A DNA stretch of 64,000 bases from Moesziomyces globuligerus. Lineage: Eukaryota; Basidiomycota; Ustilaginomycetes; Ustilaginales; Ustilaginaceae. The stretch spans positions 1,302,001-1,366,000 of the forward strand of contig JARVLF010000015.1 in NCBI GenBank assembly GCA_030849465.1, in the 5' to 3' direction. A model generated the notes under the pieces. That model made no database searches, was not told the origin of the DNA, and saw only the letters and a program-made list of their open reading frames with translations. A program made the translations under genes and the position numbers. Of the stretch, positions 1 to 9,316 are shown piece by piece (position 1 is the stretch's first letter; the number at the start of each line of letters is the position of its first letter).

Positions 1-1
1 C

Positions 2-2740
2 AGTGCTTCAGCTTTTTCTCCTCTCGACCAAAGCCACGCCTGGGCCGCTTCAGCACACTTTCCAGTGCAGCCCATTCCTCAGCAGCAACCTCCGAATGTT
101 GCATCCTTCGCAGGCCTCCAGAATCCTGCCGTCATGAACCAACTCGCGTGGATGAGCCAGAATGCCGCGCTCAATCGATCCACGGTTCGTTACAATCGCC
201 CTAACATTTGGCCCATCGCTCCCGCCAACGGTGCCATGGATGCAGCAGCAGCAGCCTCTGCCGCATCAGCCGCTGCTGCGGCTCAGAGCGGACCAGCCAC
301 TGTCTCTGCTCAGAATGGACAGGTCGACATGAACACGCTGATGAGTTTCCTCAATAGCAATCCTACTGGCGCAGCGCCTGCTTCCAACCAGGCCCAGTGG
401 GCGCAGGGATACTCGAATAGCATGGACAACATCATGCTCGACGACTTTGTCAGCGAGCTCATGAGCTTGACAGGGCCTCTTGCGGGCGGCGACGGCGCCT
501 CCTTGCCTCAGACCACGGACAACACGCCCATGGCTGCCCATCAGTCTTCTCCCATTCCTCCACGCCCCCCCTCCCATGCATCCAACGACACTCCTCAATC
601 TTCCTCGTCCGCCTCTAGCGGCACACAGCGAACGCACCTCGGTGCATCCTCCGCTGCCTCCAAGCAAGGCAAGCAGTATGACGGCAAGTCGCCTTCCAAC
701 CCTTCGTCTAAGGCCGGAAATGGCAAGGCTCCCACCCCGGGACGCACTTCCAATCGCTATCGCAAGCTGTTGGACTCCGACGCCATCGAGTCGCTTCTGA
801 GCAAGTACAGCCCTATCTACGAACGATTTTGGCATGCGACCCTCATGCTGCTCTCCAACAAGAAACGCCAAACTGCGGTCGACTACCTCATGAGTGTCAT
901 TCGTTCCAACAAGGCGTGCCGCGCTTCTGTCGTAGTCGTCTGCCTGGCTTATCACGAGCTTGTCCAGCGTGTCCGTCAAGGCGCCGGAAAGGAGGATGCA
1001 AAGGCTCCCGCCCAACAGAACGCAGCGCCGCCGAGTTGGACCTCCGTAGCTACCGACGCACTTCACAACGGCAGAGCCGCTGGCGCACCGCACGACGAAA
1101 CGTCCCACACCAGGACAACAGAGAAAGAGAAGCACCGCCCAGAACGCGCATCATACTCTGAACAACGCCGCGAGTCCAGTGATGGCTATGACGACGACGA
1201 CGACGAGGATGACTCTGAGATGGACGCAGTAGAAGAGATCTCCACCATCCAACATCGGCGCAGCAGTGACAAGGCTCATGCACCCAGCGCCACCAGGCAC
1301 AGCTCAGAGGGATATGGGTCGACGAGCTTCTCTCGGCGCAACGATACGGGTCGGCGCCCAACCCCATCTGCGCCGCGCAACCTGACTGGGAAGCTCTCGA
1401 CCGTAGAGGACAACATCCAGGAGATGGATGACCCCTCCCGCGATGCCTTCAAGGGCCAGAGGGTGGAAGAGCACACCGTGGAGCTGTGGTTCGACATTGC
1501 GCAGGCCGAGCTGCAGCGGAGCAGGGAAGAGCTGACGTTGGACCAGGAGCTGTGCGCCATCATCAACCTGCGCTGGGCGTGCCTGTGCTTTGCGGGCGCC
1601 GAGCGAGCGCGCCAGCTTACGGAAGAGCTCGGCGTGGTGATGCAGCGCGAGGGCATCGACATGGATCATGCGGGCGAAGAGGAGAAGAAGGGCTCCTTCG
1701 TCTCGGTCATGCTGCTCACCGCCGTCTACACCGACGTGCTGGATACCGTGTCGGACCGGGGCAAGCGCACGCACGTCACGCTGCGCAGTGCAGATGCGCA
1801 TCGGACACACCCCTTCAAGCCACGACGGACGAGCAGCTCGGTGGCGGGCGGCGCAGGTCCGCCGGACAAGGACGAGCCCTTCTTCGGCCGCATTTCGCTC
1901 GTCTCGCTGGAGCTGCTCACGTGCTTCAAGCTGATCTCAGATCTGGCCGCGGACGTGTGGGGCCCAATCAGCAGCGCGGTGACGCATCCGAGCCGGCCGT
2001 CGGAGGATGAGGTGGCGGAGCGCTCGCGCGAGATCGAGCGCAAGGTCATGTCGCTGCCACCGTGGTCGGATCCGAACACGTCGTCGTCGCTGCGCGTGCG
2101 TGCGTTTGCGCTGCAGGAGATCTGGCGCCAGACGGCGCGGCTCTACCTTCTCCAGGCCGTTCACCGTCGCGGACCCTTGCATCCGGAGCTGCAGAGCATC
2201 CTGCACGAGATCATCCGGCTGGCCAAGATGATCAAGATCCAGAGCTTTTCGCCCGCCGCACCTACGTTCACGAGCGGCGCACTCGCGGTTCAGCGCTACC
2301 CTCCGGGTGCTGCGCCGCGGTCGGCGCCGGCCAATTACATTGGCGGGCTGAGCTCGGCGGATCCGGGCCACGATGTGCGCGACGCTAATCATCCGGACCC
2401 ATTCATCAATGCGACCTTTGGCATGGACGAGATGGGCGGCGTGGCCGCACAGGCCGAGGATGGCGACGAGCAGCCGGGCCCGGCGCCGTTCCAGATGTGG
2501 CTCGACGTGGCGAGCTGGGAGATGTGCACGGTCTGGTTCCTCTGCTCGACGGTCGCGCTGACGAGGCAGGATCGCCAATTCTGCATCCATCACCTCGAGA
2601 GCCTCGGCCTCGAGCGCGCCAACCGTGATAACATCCAGGTCATCCGCGACTACTGGGCCAAACAGGACGCCACGGGCCACACCATGGACTGGTTCGACTT
2701 TGTCAAGTCGTCCGGCCGATCTGTCATCTTTGCCTTCTGA
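2..2740 (+). CDS. Putative fungal transcription regulator, C-terminal part (5' end outside window)
   Basis: The reading frame is open from base 2, so the start codon and any N-terminal DNA-binding domain lie to the left of the window. The visible part is about 900 residues. It begins with a Q/P/A-rich disordered region, has Ser/Pro-rich and acidic stretches (an Asp/Glu run near DNA 1191-1220), and then a long helical region to the C-terminus. That low-complexity start and helical, Trp-containing end resemble the regulatory half of large fungal Zn2Cys6 regulators, but no zinc cluster is visible here, so the family call is inference. The apparent start at 65 is a GTG and the first ATG in frame is at about 134; neither needs to be the true start. 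The gene converges on SKI3 with a 170 bp gap. The product could be another regulatory scaffold. Confidence 0.45.
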   Translation, partial: SASAFSPLDQSHAWAASAHFPVQPIPQQQPPNVASFAGLQNPAVMNQLAWMSQNAALNRSTVRYNRPNIWPIAPANGAMDAAAAASAASAAAAAQSGPATVSAQNGQVDMNTLMSFLNSNPTGAAPASNQAQWAQGYSNSMDNIMLDDFVSELMSLTGPLAGGDGASLPQTTDNTPMAAHQSSPIPPRPPSHASNDTPQSSSSASSGTQRTHLGASSAASKQGKQYDGKSPSNPSSKAGNGKAPTPGRTSNRYRKLLDSDAIESLLSKYSPIYERFWHATLMLLSNKKRQTAVDYLMSVIRSNKACRASVVVVCLAYHELVQRVRQGAGKEDAKAPAQQNAAPPSWTSVATDALHNGRAAGAPHDETSHTRTTEKEKHRPERASYSEQRRESSDGYDDDDDEDDSEMDAVEEISTIQHRRSSDKAHAPSATRHSSEGYGSTSFSRRNDTGRRPTPSAPRNLTGKLSTVEDNIQEMDDPSRDAFKGQRVEEHTVELWFDIAQAELQRSREELTLDQELCAIINLRWACLCFAGAERARQLTEELGVVMQREGIDMDHAGEEEKKGSFVSVMLLTAVYTDVLDTVSDRGKRTHVTLRSADAHRTHPFKPRRTSSSVAGGAGPPDKDEPFFGRISLVSLELLTCFKLISDLAADVWGPISSAVTHPSRPSEDEVAERSREIERKVMSLPPWSDPNTSSSLRVRAFALQEIWRQTARLYLLQAVHRRGPLHPELQSILHEIIRLAKMIKIQSFSPAAPTFTSGALAVQRYPPGAAPRSAPANYIGGLSSADPGHDVRDANHPDPFINATFGMDEMGGVAAQAEDGDEQPGPAPFQMWLDVASWEMCTVWFLCSTVALTRQDRQFCIHHLESLGLERANRDNIQVIRDYWAKQDATGHTMDWFDFVKSSGRSVIFAF

Positions 2741-2910
2741 GCGTGCAGCGTACGCGCGCCAGGCGGTGTTCTGCATGAATGCACAATCTTGCTGCTCATC
2801 ATTTTGTGGATGGGTGTCATTGCTATGCTGGTGCGTACACGCAGCGTCTTTCGCGTGTGATGGACGGAAAGACAATGAGTGTCGATCTGTGGGTGAGCTG
2901 GGACGAGTGT

Positions 2911-5900
2911 TTAGTGTGCGACAATCCAGGGAGCGTCTAGAGTTGCGAGAGCCTTGAGCGAGTGCTTCGGGTGCGGGACTGACGAGGCGAGTTCGGACGG
3001 GAAGTGGTCCAGGAGCTCAGCCTGGACACGCGCGAGTTGCGGACGCAGATTCTCGATCTCTGCGAACATGGGGGCGTATTCGTTGAAGCGTTCCTGGGTC
3101 AACGAGGCGTATGCCAGCAGCTGGGAAACGCCCTCTTCACCCAACTCCTCCCTGTGCCCCTTCTCCAGTAGATGGACGGCGTGTTGGAGATAGACGAGGT
3201 GGAGCTTGAAAAGTGCACGTTGATCGCGATCTCTCGTGCTCAATGCAGCCTGAATCGCACCATGCACGAGCGCCAGTGCCTCGACCGCGCCGTGTTTGAT
3301 CGCCACAAGAACGCGCACCACATCATCCACGCCCTCTGCCTCGGGAGCGCTCTGCAGACACGCCTCGAGCTCCGCCTGTGCCGCCTCGACCAAGTCGGCA
3401 TCATCGCTGTCCAACCCCAACACAGCGAGCGCCAGGATCGAAGGCACATGCGCACCACCATCCTCACCAACAATGTTTCCGAACAGCTCCTGCTTGACCT
3501 CCTCGATCCCACGCTTGCCATGCGTGGCCCAGAGAAGCTTGGCGAGCTGCAGGGTGAGGTCGAGCTTGAGCGCGGGAGAGCTGCACGCCTCGGCACCGGC
3601 AAGAGCATCGCGGACTGTCGCGAGCGCTTCCTCATTCCGTCCGGCAAAGTGCTGCGCCAACGCCAGCCCAAGCTGACTCTGCACCTTGGCGATCTGCAGC
3701 ATCCCGGGCTCGAGCTTCCCCTCGTCCACCTCGTCGTCGTCGTCAGCGGCGACATCGAGCAGACCGACAGCAGCTTCAAAGGCAGTGGCAGCGCCTTCAA
3801 AGTCGCGCGCAGCGAGCCGGATGCGGCCGAGATTCGACTCGGCGACCGCATACTGGCGCGCGACGGCCGCAGACTCGGTTGCCTCGTACCTCTCCTCGAG
3901 CAGTGTCGCCGCCGTGGTGACCCGATCGATCGCCAGATCCAGCTGGCCTAGCCGCTCCGACACGAGCGCCGAGAGATGCAGCGCGTCAACGTCGCTCGGC
4001 TCGTGCGCGATGTACGTGGAGAGTGCAAACGACGCGTTGGACAGCGTCGCTTCCGTGACGCGGGCATCTGCCGCACCCGTCGCCGCGTGACGTCGGAACG
4101 CCTCGAACACCGCCTCGCCCAGCCCGTAGTCTGCCTCCTGCACACTGCCCTCGCTCAGCGTAACTGCATGCTCGAGCAGCACGCTCGAGGCGCGGTGATC
4201 TCCGTAGTGCTTCGCCACCAGCGCCTGCCCGACCCACGCCGGCCCGTAGTCCGGATCCGCCGTCTGCGCCTTGATCAGACTCTCGTTGGCCAGCTCCACG
4301 TCGCCGTGATGCAGATACAGCAGGCCAAGATTCGTCCAGCCGATGGCGCTCTTGGGTGCGTTCTCGATCGCACGGATAAAGCAGTGCTGCGCCAGATGCA
4401 CCGACGAGTGGAACGTGAGGTTGCCCAGCAGCAGCCAGTACGCCTCCTGCCCTGGCTCGTGGCGTAGCGCCTCCTTGACCGAGCCGATCGCCTGTAGCCG
4501 CGCCTGCACACTCTGCGCCTCGGCGATCTCGGCCACCGACGAAGTCTCCGTCGCCGAGAGGTTTGCTTGAGAGGCAGGCAGCAACATCGCGCGCGAGAGG
4601 CGATAGAGCGCAGTGGCCAGATCCGCCCAAGCGCTGCCAGCCACGTTGTCGTCCGAGGCATTGAGCACCACACGCAGCTTGTACAGGTAGACGCTGATGT
4701 TGAGCAGCCTGAACGGAGAGAGCTGCGTGTTGCTACCAGATAGCTTTTCGTTGGTGACGATGCTGATCGACGGGAGTTTGGCATCCGTCTCGAGCTCACT
4801 GGCCAGCTTGAGGAGCGGCTTGAGCTCGCCGATGCCGTCCTTGGCCAGAAGTGCAGTTTGATCGAGTCTTCCGAACTTGCTCAGGTGGAACACGGCGTCT
4901 GCAACGATCTTCCAGGCCGACCGCAGGTGGCGGTCGTGGTGGAGCAGCGCGTGGAGCGACTCTCGGATCGCGCTATACGCCGAGATCTCGGCCCGCTCGA
5001 CGTAGCCCGTGACGAGTTCGTGTCGCGACGAGAGAAGAAGAGCGTTGCTCAGTGCGACTCTGACGCCGAGCTCATCCGGATGAGCAGCAAGGATGGAAGC
5101 AAACGTCTCGATGGCCGTGGCAAAGTTGCCGAGCTCAAGATGCACTTGACCAATGCTGTACTGGGCCTGCCATCCGTCATCGTCGGGGTTGCCGGTTGCG
5201 CAGACAAGGTCGAGACACTTGGCGAAGCACTTGAGCGCCGCCACATGCCTACCGGCCAACGCGTACGCCTGGCCGAGCCTCTGCCACGAGATCTGGTCGT
5301 CTGGCTCGGCACGCAAGGCGATCTGGAACGCCATGATGGCCTCCTCGAAGCGCTTCTTGGCGATCTCGACGTTGCCAATCGCCTTCCACGCCCATGCATT
5401 GCGCGAGAGATGGCGTCGCGATGCCTGCAGCGCGGCAGCTCCGATTGCATCGGCGCCGCCTTCGCCTTCGATGGTGCGGCGAGCGACGACCTCGACCAGA
5501 TCCCATTCCTGCTCCTCAGCAAAGCCCTCTGCGAGCCTTCTTGCCGCCACGTCCTCGCGCGCATCGAGCTCGAATGCCTTCTGGAAGCACTTGCTCGAGC
5601 GGACGAGGTCAGGTGGCTGCAAGATGTCCTCGTAGTACAGGCCGAGCGACGTGTATGCAGGAGCATAGGCCGGGTTGCGCTTGAGCGCAGTGATGAACGC
5701 GGTAAAGGCATGCTCAGGATTGGAGCGGAACTCGCCATTCATAAGCCAGAGACAGTGGCCGAGCCGCCACCAGAGCTTGGCACGCAGCTCGGCGGTGGCG
5801 CCTTGGAAGGAGACGGGATCGATGCGCTCGAGGATGGCCTCCATCTCGCTCCTGGCTTGCTCGAGACTGCCGAGGTTGACGTCGCACCAGGCGATCTCGA

Positions 5901-7563
5901 TCCACGCCTCCTGGTCCGGGTCTGGGCTGAGCGAGAGCAAGCGTTCGACGCGGCTCTTGTAATTGTCAGGGCTGGGAGAGGCGGCGATGCTGCGCACCTT
6001 TTCGAAGCCACTGCGAGCCAACTCCCAGCGAGAAGCACTCTGGTCGATGTAAGCCTTGGCGAGGAGCGTATCGGTGTTCGATGGATCCTTGTCCAGGACA
6101 CTGTCGATGAGACGAGACGCGCGAGCATGGTGCTGTGGAGGATGCAGGTGTGTGAGCGCAGACAGAAGCAGCTGTGAGATGCCCAGTTGCGAGTCAGCGA
6201 GGTCGACGGCGCTGTCGCCTTCGATGCGGCTGACGACGCGGAGGGCGGAGTTGGCGACCTCGGTGGCGGACTGGAAGTCGCGGTCGAGCAGGTAGAAGGT
6301 AGCCGCGATGCGATGCGCCAGCATCGAGTCCGGGCACTCTTCGAGACCGTCGATGGCGAGATTGAGCAGATCGTCGTGCGTCTGCGGCTGCTGGATCTCA
6401 GAGTCAGTGCGCTTCTCCTCCTCCTTGATCTCGTTGAGGTACTGCTCGTCCTTGATCCAGAGCAGGTAGGAGCGGAATGCCTTGGTGCGGCCTGACCCGG
6501 GGAAGAGCGAGACGAATTTGCGGACCTGCTCGAGGCGCAAATCGACGAGCGAACGGATGGGCCGCCACTCGAGATCGATTTCCCACGCCAGCTCGTCGGG
6601 CAAGCCGATGATGACCATGCCTGACGCGAGCTTGAGTATGTCATCTCGCAGCAGCACCTTGGCAGCTTGTCGATCCTCCTCGTCCTGTCGCTGCCTCTCC
6701 TGCTGCTTGGCATCCACAGCAGCGGTGCCCGTCGGCGCTGATCCCGCGCTGATCTGCTTGGGAGGAAACGAAGTGAGGAGGCCGAGGCGATGGCGCAGGA
6801 GCTTGGCTTCGATGTCGATGCGCAGTTCGTCGGCTGCCTTGGGATGGGAGAGAATCTGCTCGTAGAGGTGGGGCAGGCGCGACGTCGAGTATACCTCGAG
6901 ACGCACTTCGTTGATCAGCGCCTCCTTGCCTTTGCTGGCACCTGCCAGGCGCATTCGACGCTTATCCGCCTCCTTCTGGATCGTATCCGCCTCCCACTTC
7001 TCCGAAAGCTCGGTGATCTCCAGCAAGACGTCGAGGCTTTTGACATGGATAGCCATCTGCGTCTCGAAGGTGGTGGTCTTTTCGGGTTGAGTCTGGTCCG
7101 GCAGCTCGAGTGTAGAAAGCGTGCTGTAGTACTTGGAGTCGGGCAGGAGCAGAGAGAGCGTTTCGACGACCAGCTTGCGGCCGCCCTCTTCTCGCTCCAA
7201 GGCCAGCAGTCGCTGAAACGCCTCCGCACATTTGGTGGCATCTTCGGAGTCGTTGTAGAGGTCCAAGAGTGTGTGGAGCACATCGCGCAGCTTGTCCCAG
7301 CTCTTGCGTTGGTCGTAGAACTTTTGCAGGCCCTGCCAGGCGAGCAGCTGCGTTGGCTGATCCCGAGTCGCTTTGAGATAGGCGGCCTCCGACTCTTCGA
7401 ACTTTTCCAGGTTCAGAGACGCCAGTCCAAGAAAGACGTTGGCGTTATAATTGTCTGGCTCTTGCTCGAGCACGCTCGTCGCGGCTTCGGAAGCTGCCGA
7501 CCAGTCCTTCTTGGCCAGCGCATCGCGCGACTGCTTGAGCTTCTGCTTGGCGTATGCCGACAT
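2911..7563 (-). CDS. SKI3: Superkiller complex TPR subunit Ski3
   Basis: This intron-less gene encodes 1550 residues. Tetratricopeptide repeats run almost end to end. The N-terminal pair (residues about 1-85) reads MSAYAKQKLKQSRDALAKK, then an EPDNYNANVFLGLA helix pair, which is characteristic of Ski3/TTC37. Further TPRs with the W-LG-Y-A-P pattern fill residues about 550-800 and 1050-1250, and the protein ends with a short PW-containing tail. Ski3 is the scaffold of the cytoplasmic Ski2-Ski3-Ski8 complex, which feeds mRNA into the exosome for 3'-5' decay. The length is in the range known for the family. The ATG at 7561-7563 opens directly on the first TPR. The gene is divergent from MET8 across 582 bp. 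RRP42 (exosome) and an AIR homologue (TRAMP) lie in the same window, in the same RNA-decay pathway. Confidence 0.9.
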   Translation of the reverse strand: MSAYAKQKLKQSRDALAKKDWSAASEAATSVLEQEPDNYNANVFLGLASLNLEKFEESEAAYLKATRDQPTQLLAWQGLQKFYDQRKSWDKLRDVLHTLLDLYNDSEDATKCAEAFQRLLALEREEGGRKLVVETLSLLLPDSKYYSTLSTLELPDQTQPEKTTTFETQMAIHVKSLDVLLEITELSEKWEADTIQKEADKRRMRLAGASKGKEALINEVRLEVYSTSRLPHLYEQILSHPKAADELRIDIEAKLLRHRLGLLTSFPPKQISAGSAPTGTAAVDAKQQERQRQDEEDRQAAKVLLRDDILKLASGMVIIGLPDELAWEIDLEWRPIRSLVDLRLEQVRKFVSLFPGSGRTKAFRSYLLWIKDEQYLNEIKEEEKRTDSEIQQPQTHDDLLNLAIDGLEECPDSMLAHRIAATFYLLDRDFQSATEVANSALRVVSRIEGDSAVDLADSQLGISQLLLSALTHLHPPQHHARASRLIDSVLDKDPSNTDTLLAKAYIDQSASRWELARSGFEKVRSIAASPSPDNYKSRVERLLSLSPDPDQEAWIEIAWCDVNLGSLEQARSEMEAILERIDPVSFQGATAELRAKLWWRLGHCLWLMNGEFRSNPEHAFTAFITALKRNPAYAPAYTSLGLYYEDILQPPDLVRSSKCFQKAFELDAREDVAARRLAEGFAEEQEWDLVEVVARRTIEGEGGADAIGAAALQASRRHLSRNAWAWKAIGNVEIAKKRFEEAIMAFQIALRAEPDDQISWQRLGQAYALAGRHVAALKCFAKCLDLVCATGNPDDDGWQAQYSIGQVHLELGNFATAIETFASILAAHPDELGVRVALSNALLLSSRHELVTGYVERAEISAYSAIRESLHALLHHDRHLRSAWKIVADAVFHLSKFGRLDQTALLAKDGIGELKPLLKLASELETDAKLPSISIVTNEKLSGSNTQLSPFRLLNISVYLYKLRVVLNASDDNVAGSAWADLATALYRLSRAMLLPASQANLSATETSSVAEIAEAQSVQARLQAIGSVKEALRHEPGQEAYWLLLGNLTFHSSVHLAQHCFIRAIENAPKSAIGWTNLGLLYLHHGDVELANESLIKAQTADPDYGPAWVGQALVAKHYGDHRASSVLLEHAVTLSEGSVQEADYGLGEAVFEAFRRHAATGAADARVTEATLSNASFALSTYIAHEPSDVDALHLSALVSERLGQLDLAIDRVTTAATLLEERYEATESAAVARQYAVAESNLGRIRLAARDFEGAATAFEAAVGLLDVAADDDDEVDEGKLEPGMLQIAKVQSQLGLALAQHFAGRNEEALATVRDALAGAEACSSPALKLDLTLQLAKLLWATHGKRGIEEVKQELFGNIVGEDGGAHVPSILALAVLGLDSDDADLVEAAQAELEACLQSAPEAEGVDDVVRVLVAIKHGAVEALALVHGAIQAALSTRDRDQRALFKLHLVYLQHAVHLLEKGHREELGEEGVSQLLAYASLTQERFNEYAPMFAEIENLRPQLARVQAELLDHFPSELASSVPHPKHSLKALATLDAPWIVAH

Positions 7564-8000
7564 GGCTGCAGCAGCTTAGCCCGACAAGATCGCCGACGAG
7601 GAGCAGGGTGTGGGTGCAGAGTCAAGCGGCAGATTAATGTTGAGCGTCGTAGTCCAGTTCAGATGTGTTCGAAGAGAAGTGACTTGGAAGGCAGCAGCTC
7701 GAACATTCACATTTCTTCCAGACTGCGACCTGAGTGGTGGCCTGCACCCTCTCGCTCTGGGCAGACTCAAAACGGGCTTCACCTCCACTTTCGCTGCGCT
7801 CAGCCAAAGTGGCTCGAGCCTCGGCGAGCAACCTTCGCCTTCACCACCTCCGAGGCCACTTCGGGGCGCCAATCCAGGATGGCTCATACAGCACTCTGGA
7901 CGGCTTTCAGCCTTGGTGCTTCTATGTCAATCGTCTGCATGACGGCCATTCACGTTCACAAGCCGCCAATGCGTAGGTAAAGCATTCTTCCGGGTATCGG

Positions 8001-8008
8001 TCACGTGA
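8001..8008. promoter_or_regulatory. TCACGTGA palindrome, Cbf1/E-box type site
   Basis: The perfect 8 bp palindrome lies 138 bp before the MET8 start codon. RTCACRTG is the Cbf1 (bHLH) recognition element that recruits Met4 to sulfur-assimilation genes in yeast. Finding it upstream of the siroheme gene needed for sulfite reductase is consistent with that role. Binding is inferred. Confidence 0.45.
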
Positions 8009-8063
8009 CACGAGGAGCTGCAGGTCGCTGCACACCTAAGCCAGAATTTCATGCCGCTGCGCT

Positions 8064-8070
8064 TGACTCA
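8064..8070 (+). promoter_or_regulatory. TGACTCA, Gcn4/CPC1-type bZIP site
   Basis: The exact TGACTCA heptamer lies 76 bp before the MET8 ATG, close downstream of the E-box palindrome. This is the consensus for the fungal general amino-acid control activator. A single heptamer can arise by chance. Confidence 0.35.
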
Positions 8071-8145
8071 GAAGTCTCGCCGATACCGACGCTTCCACCA
8101 ACGAGCTTCGACCGGACTCTCCATACACGCGCACAAGTCACGGCC

Positions 8146-9185
8146 ATGGCGTCACGCAATCCTCCCAAGTGTCCTATGCAGGACGAGGCGGAGCGCTATC
8201 CGCGTCTCTGCCCAGGCGGCGGTCTCCTCATCGCATGGCAACTCAAGGGCAAGAAGGTCCTCATCGTCGGAGGCGGGCCCGTAGCAGCAGGTAAGCCCAT
8301 CCTCGCTCCTTCTCAAAATCGGGCCATCAATTCGACCTCCGCAATGTCTATGAAGGGCTGTCGCTGATCTGAAACCTTGCTTCGCCCTGCTCTTATCATT
8401 ATTAAGGACGCCTGGTGAACGTGTTGGATGCGGATGCGGTTCTGGATGTCATGTGTCCCTCCTCGGGACTGTGTGAAGAGATGCGCTATCGCATCTACAC
8501 GGAAAAGGTCGTCTCGAACTACATCGATGCCAACTACGATGAGGCGCATCCCGAGATTCTCGATCGGTACGACATGGTGCTGACGGCGATCGACGACGTC
8601 GAGCTGTCCAAGAAGATCTGCTACGAATGCCGAGCGCGCCGGATTCCGGTCAACGTCGCCGACGTGCCACCCGAGTGCGACTTCTACTTTGGCTCTCTGA
8701 TCCGCAACGGGCCGCTGCAGGTCATGGTGTCGACGGGTGGTCAGGGTCCCAAGATCGCCTCGCAGACGCGCCAGAAGATCCAAGCCGCCATCCCCAAGAA
8801 CGTCGGTCAGGCCATCACCAACGTCGGCAAGCTGCGAGCCATGCTGAGGAAGCGCGCGCCGAGCGCCGAGATCGGTGCCCGCCGCATGCGCTGGATGATC
8901 GAGGTCTGCGAAAAGTGGAACCTCGACGAAATCTGCACCATGACCGAGGCGGATATGAAGAAGATCCTCGATGGTTGGGAGACCGGCTACGTGCCAAGCT
9001 ACAGAGAGGTCAAGGGCGGCTTGCCCTTCTTGCCCTCGGATGTCAGGCTCAAGAAGGCTCTCTTCGGCAAATGCCCCGTCGTCGGATACCCAAGTCCGTA
9101 CCTTACCGGGTTCGCTGGTCTCTTCGTCGGCGCAGCTGTCACATCCGCGATCTTCCTCTCCAGAGGCGCGTCCCGCTCCTCATAG
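8146..9185 (+). CDS. MET8: Bifunctional precorrin-2 dehydrogenase/sirohydrochlorin ferrochelatase (siroheme synthase), one intron
   Basis: Exons are 8146-8290 and 8407-9185. The 116 bp intron runs from GTAAGC to ATTAAG, and joining restores the Rossmann motif GGGPVAAGRLVNVLDADA. The product is 307 residues. It oxidises precorrin-2 and inserts iron to make siroheme, the cofactor of sulfite and nitrite reductases. Visible marks are the nucleotide-binding glycine motif (residues about 43-50), the NVADVPPECDFYFGS catalytic-site segment typical of Met8/CysG, and the following GPLQVMVSTGG motif. The ATG at 8146 opens MASRNPPKCPMQDEAERYPR, directly upstream of the fold. Unlike the short yeast enzyme, it ends in a hydrophobic segment (YLTGFAGLFVGAAVTSAIFL) followed by an Arg/Ser tip, suggesting a tail anchor. 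E-box and Gcn4-type sites lie upstream. It converges on YCG1 with a 131 bp gap. Confidence 0.9.
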
Positions 9186-9316
9186 CCCTCCATGTCCCTC
9201 ATCATCACTTGTACCAATGCCAACCTCTTACACGCATTCTGTGTGAGTCGCAGATTCGGTCGTTGAACAAGTCGCATACATCATTCGGTGAAACAGGATC
9301 CATTTGGAAATTCGAG

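Larger units (their letters stand above)
7564..8145. promoter_or_regulatory. Divergent SKI3/MET8 intergenic region
   Basis: This 582 bp region between two divergent start codons holds no convincing gene. It contains a perfect palindrome TCACGTGA (8001-8008) and a TGACTCA heptamer (8064-8070), both on the MET8 side and listed separately. Confidence 0.6.
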
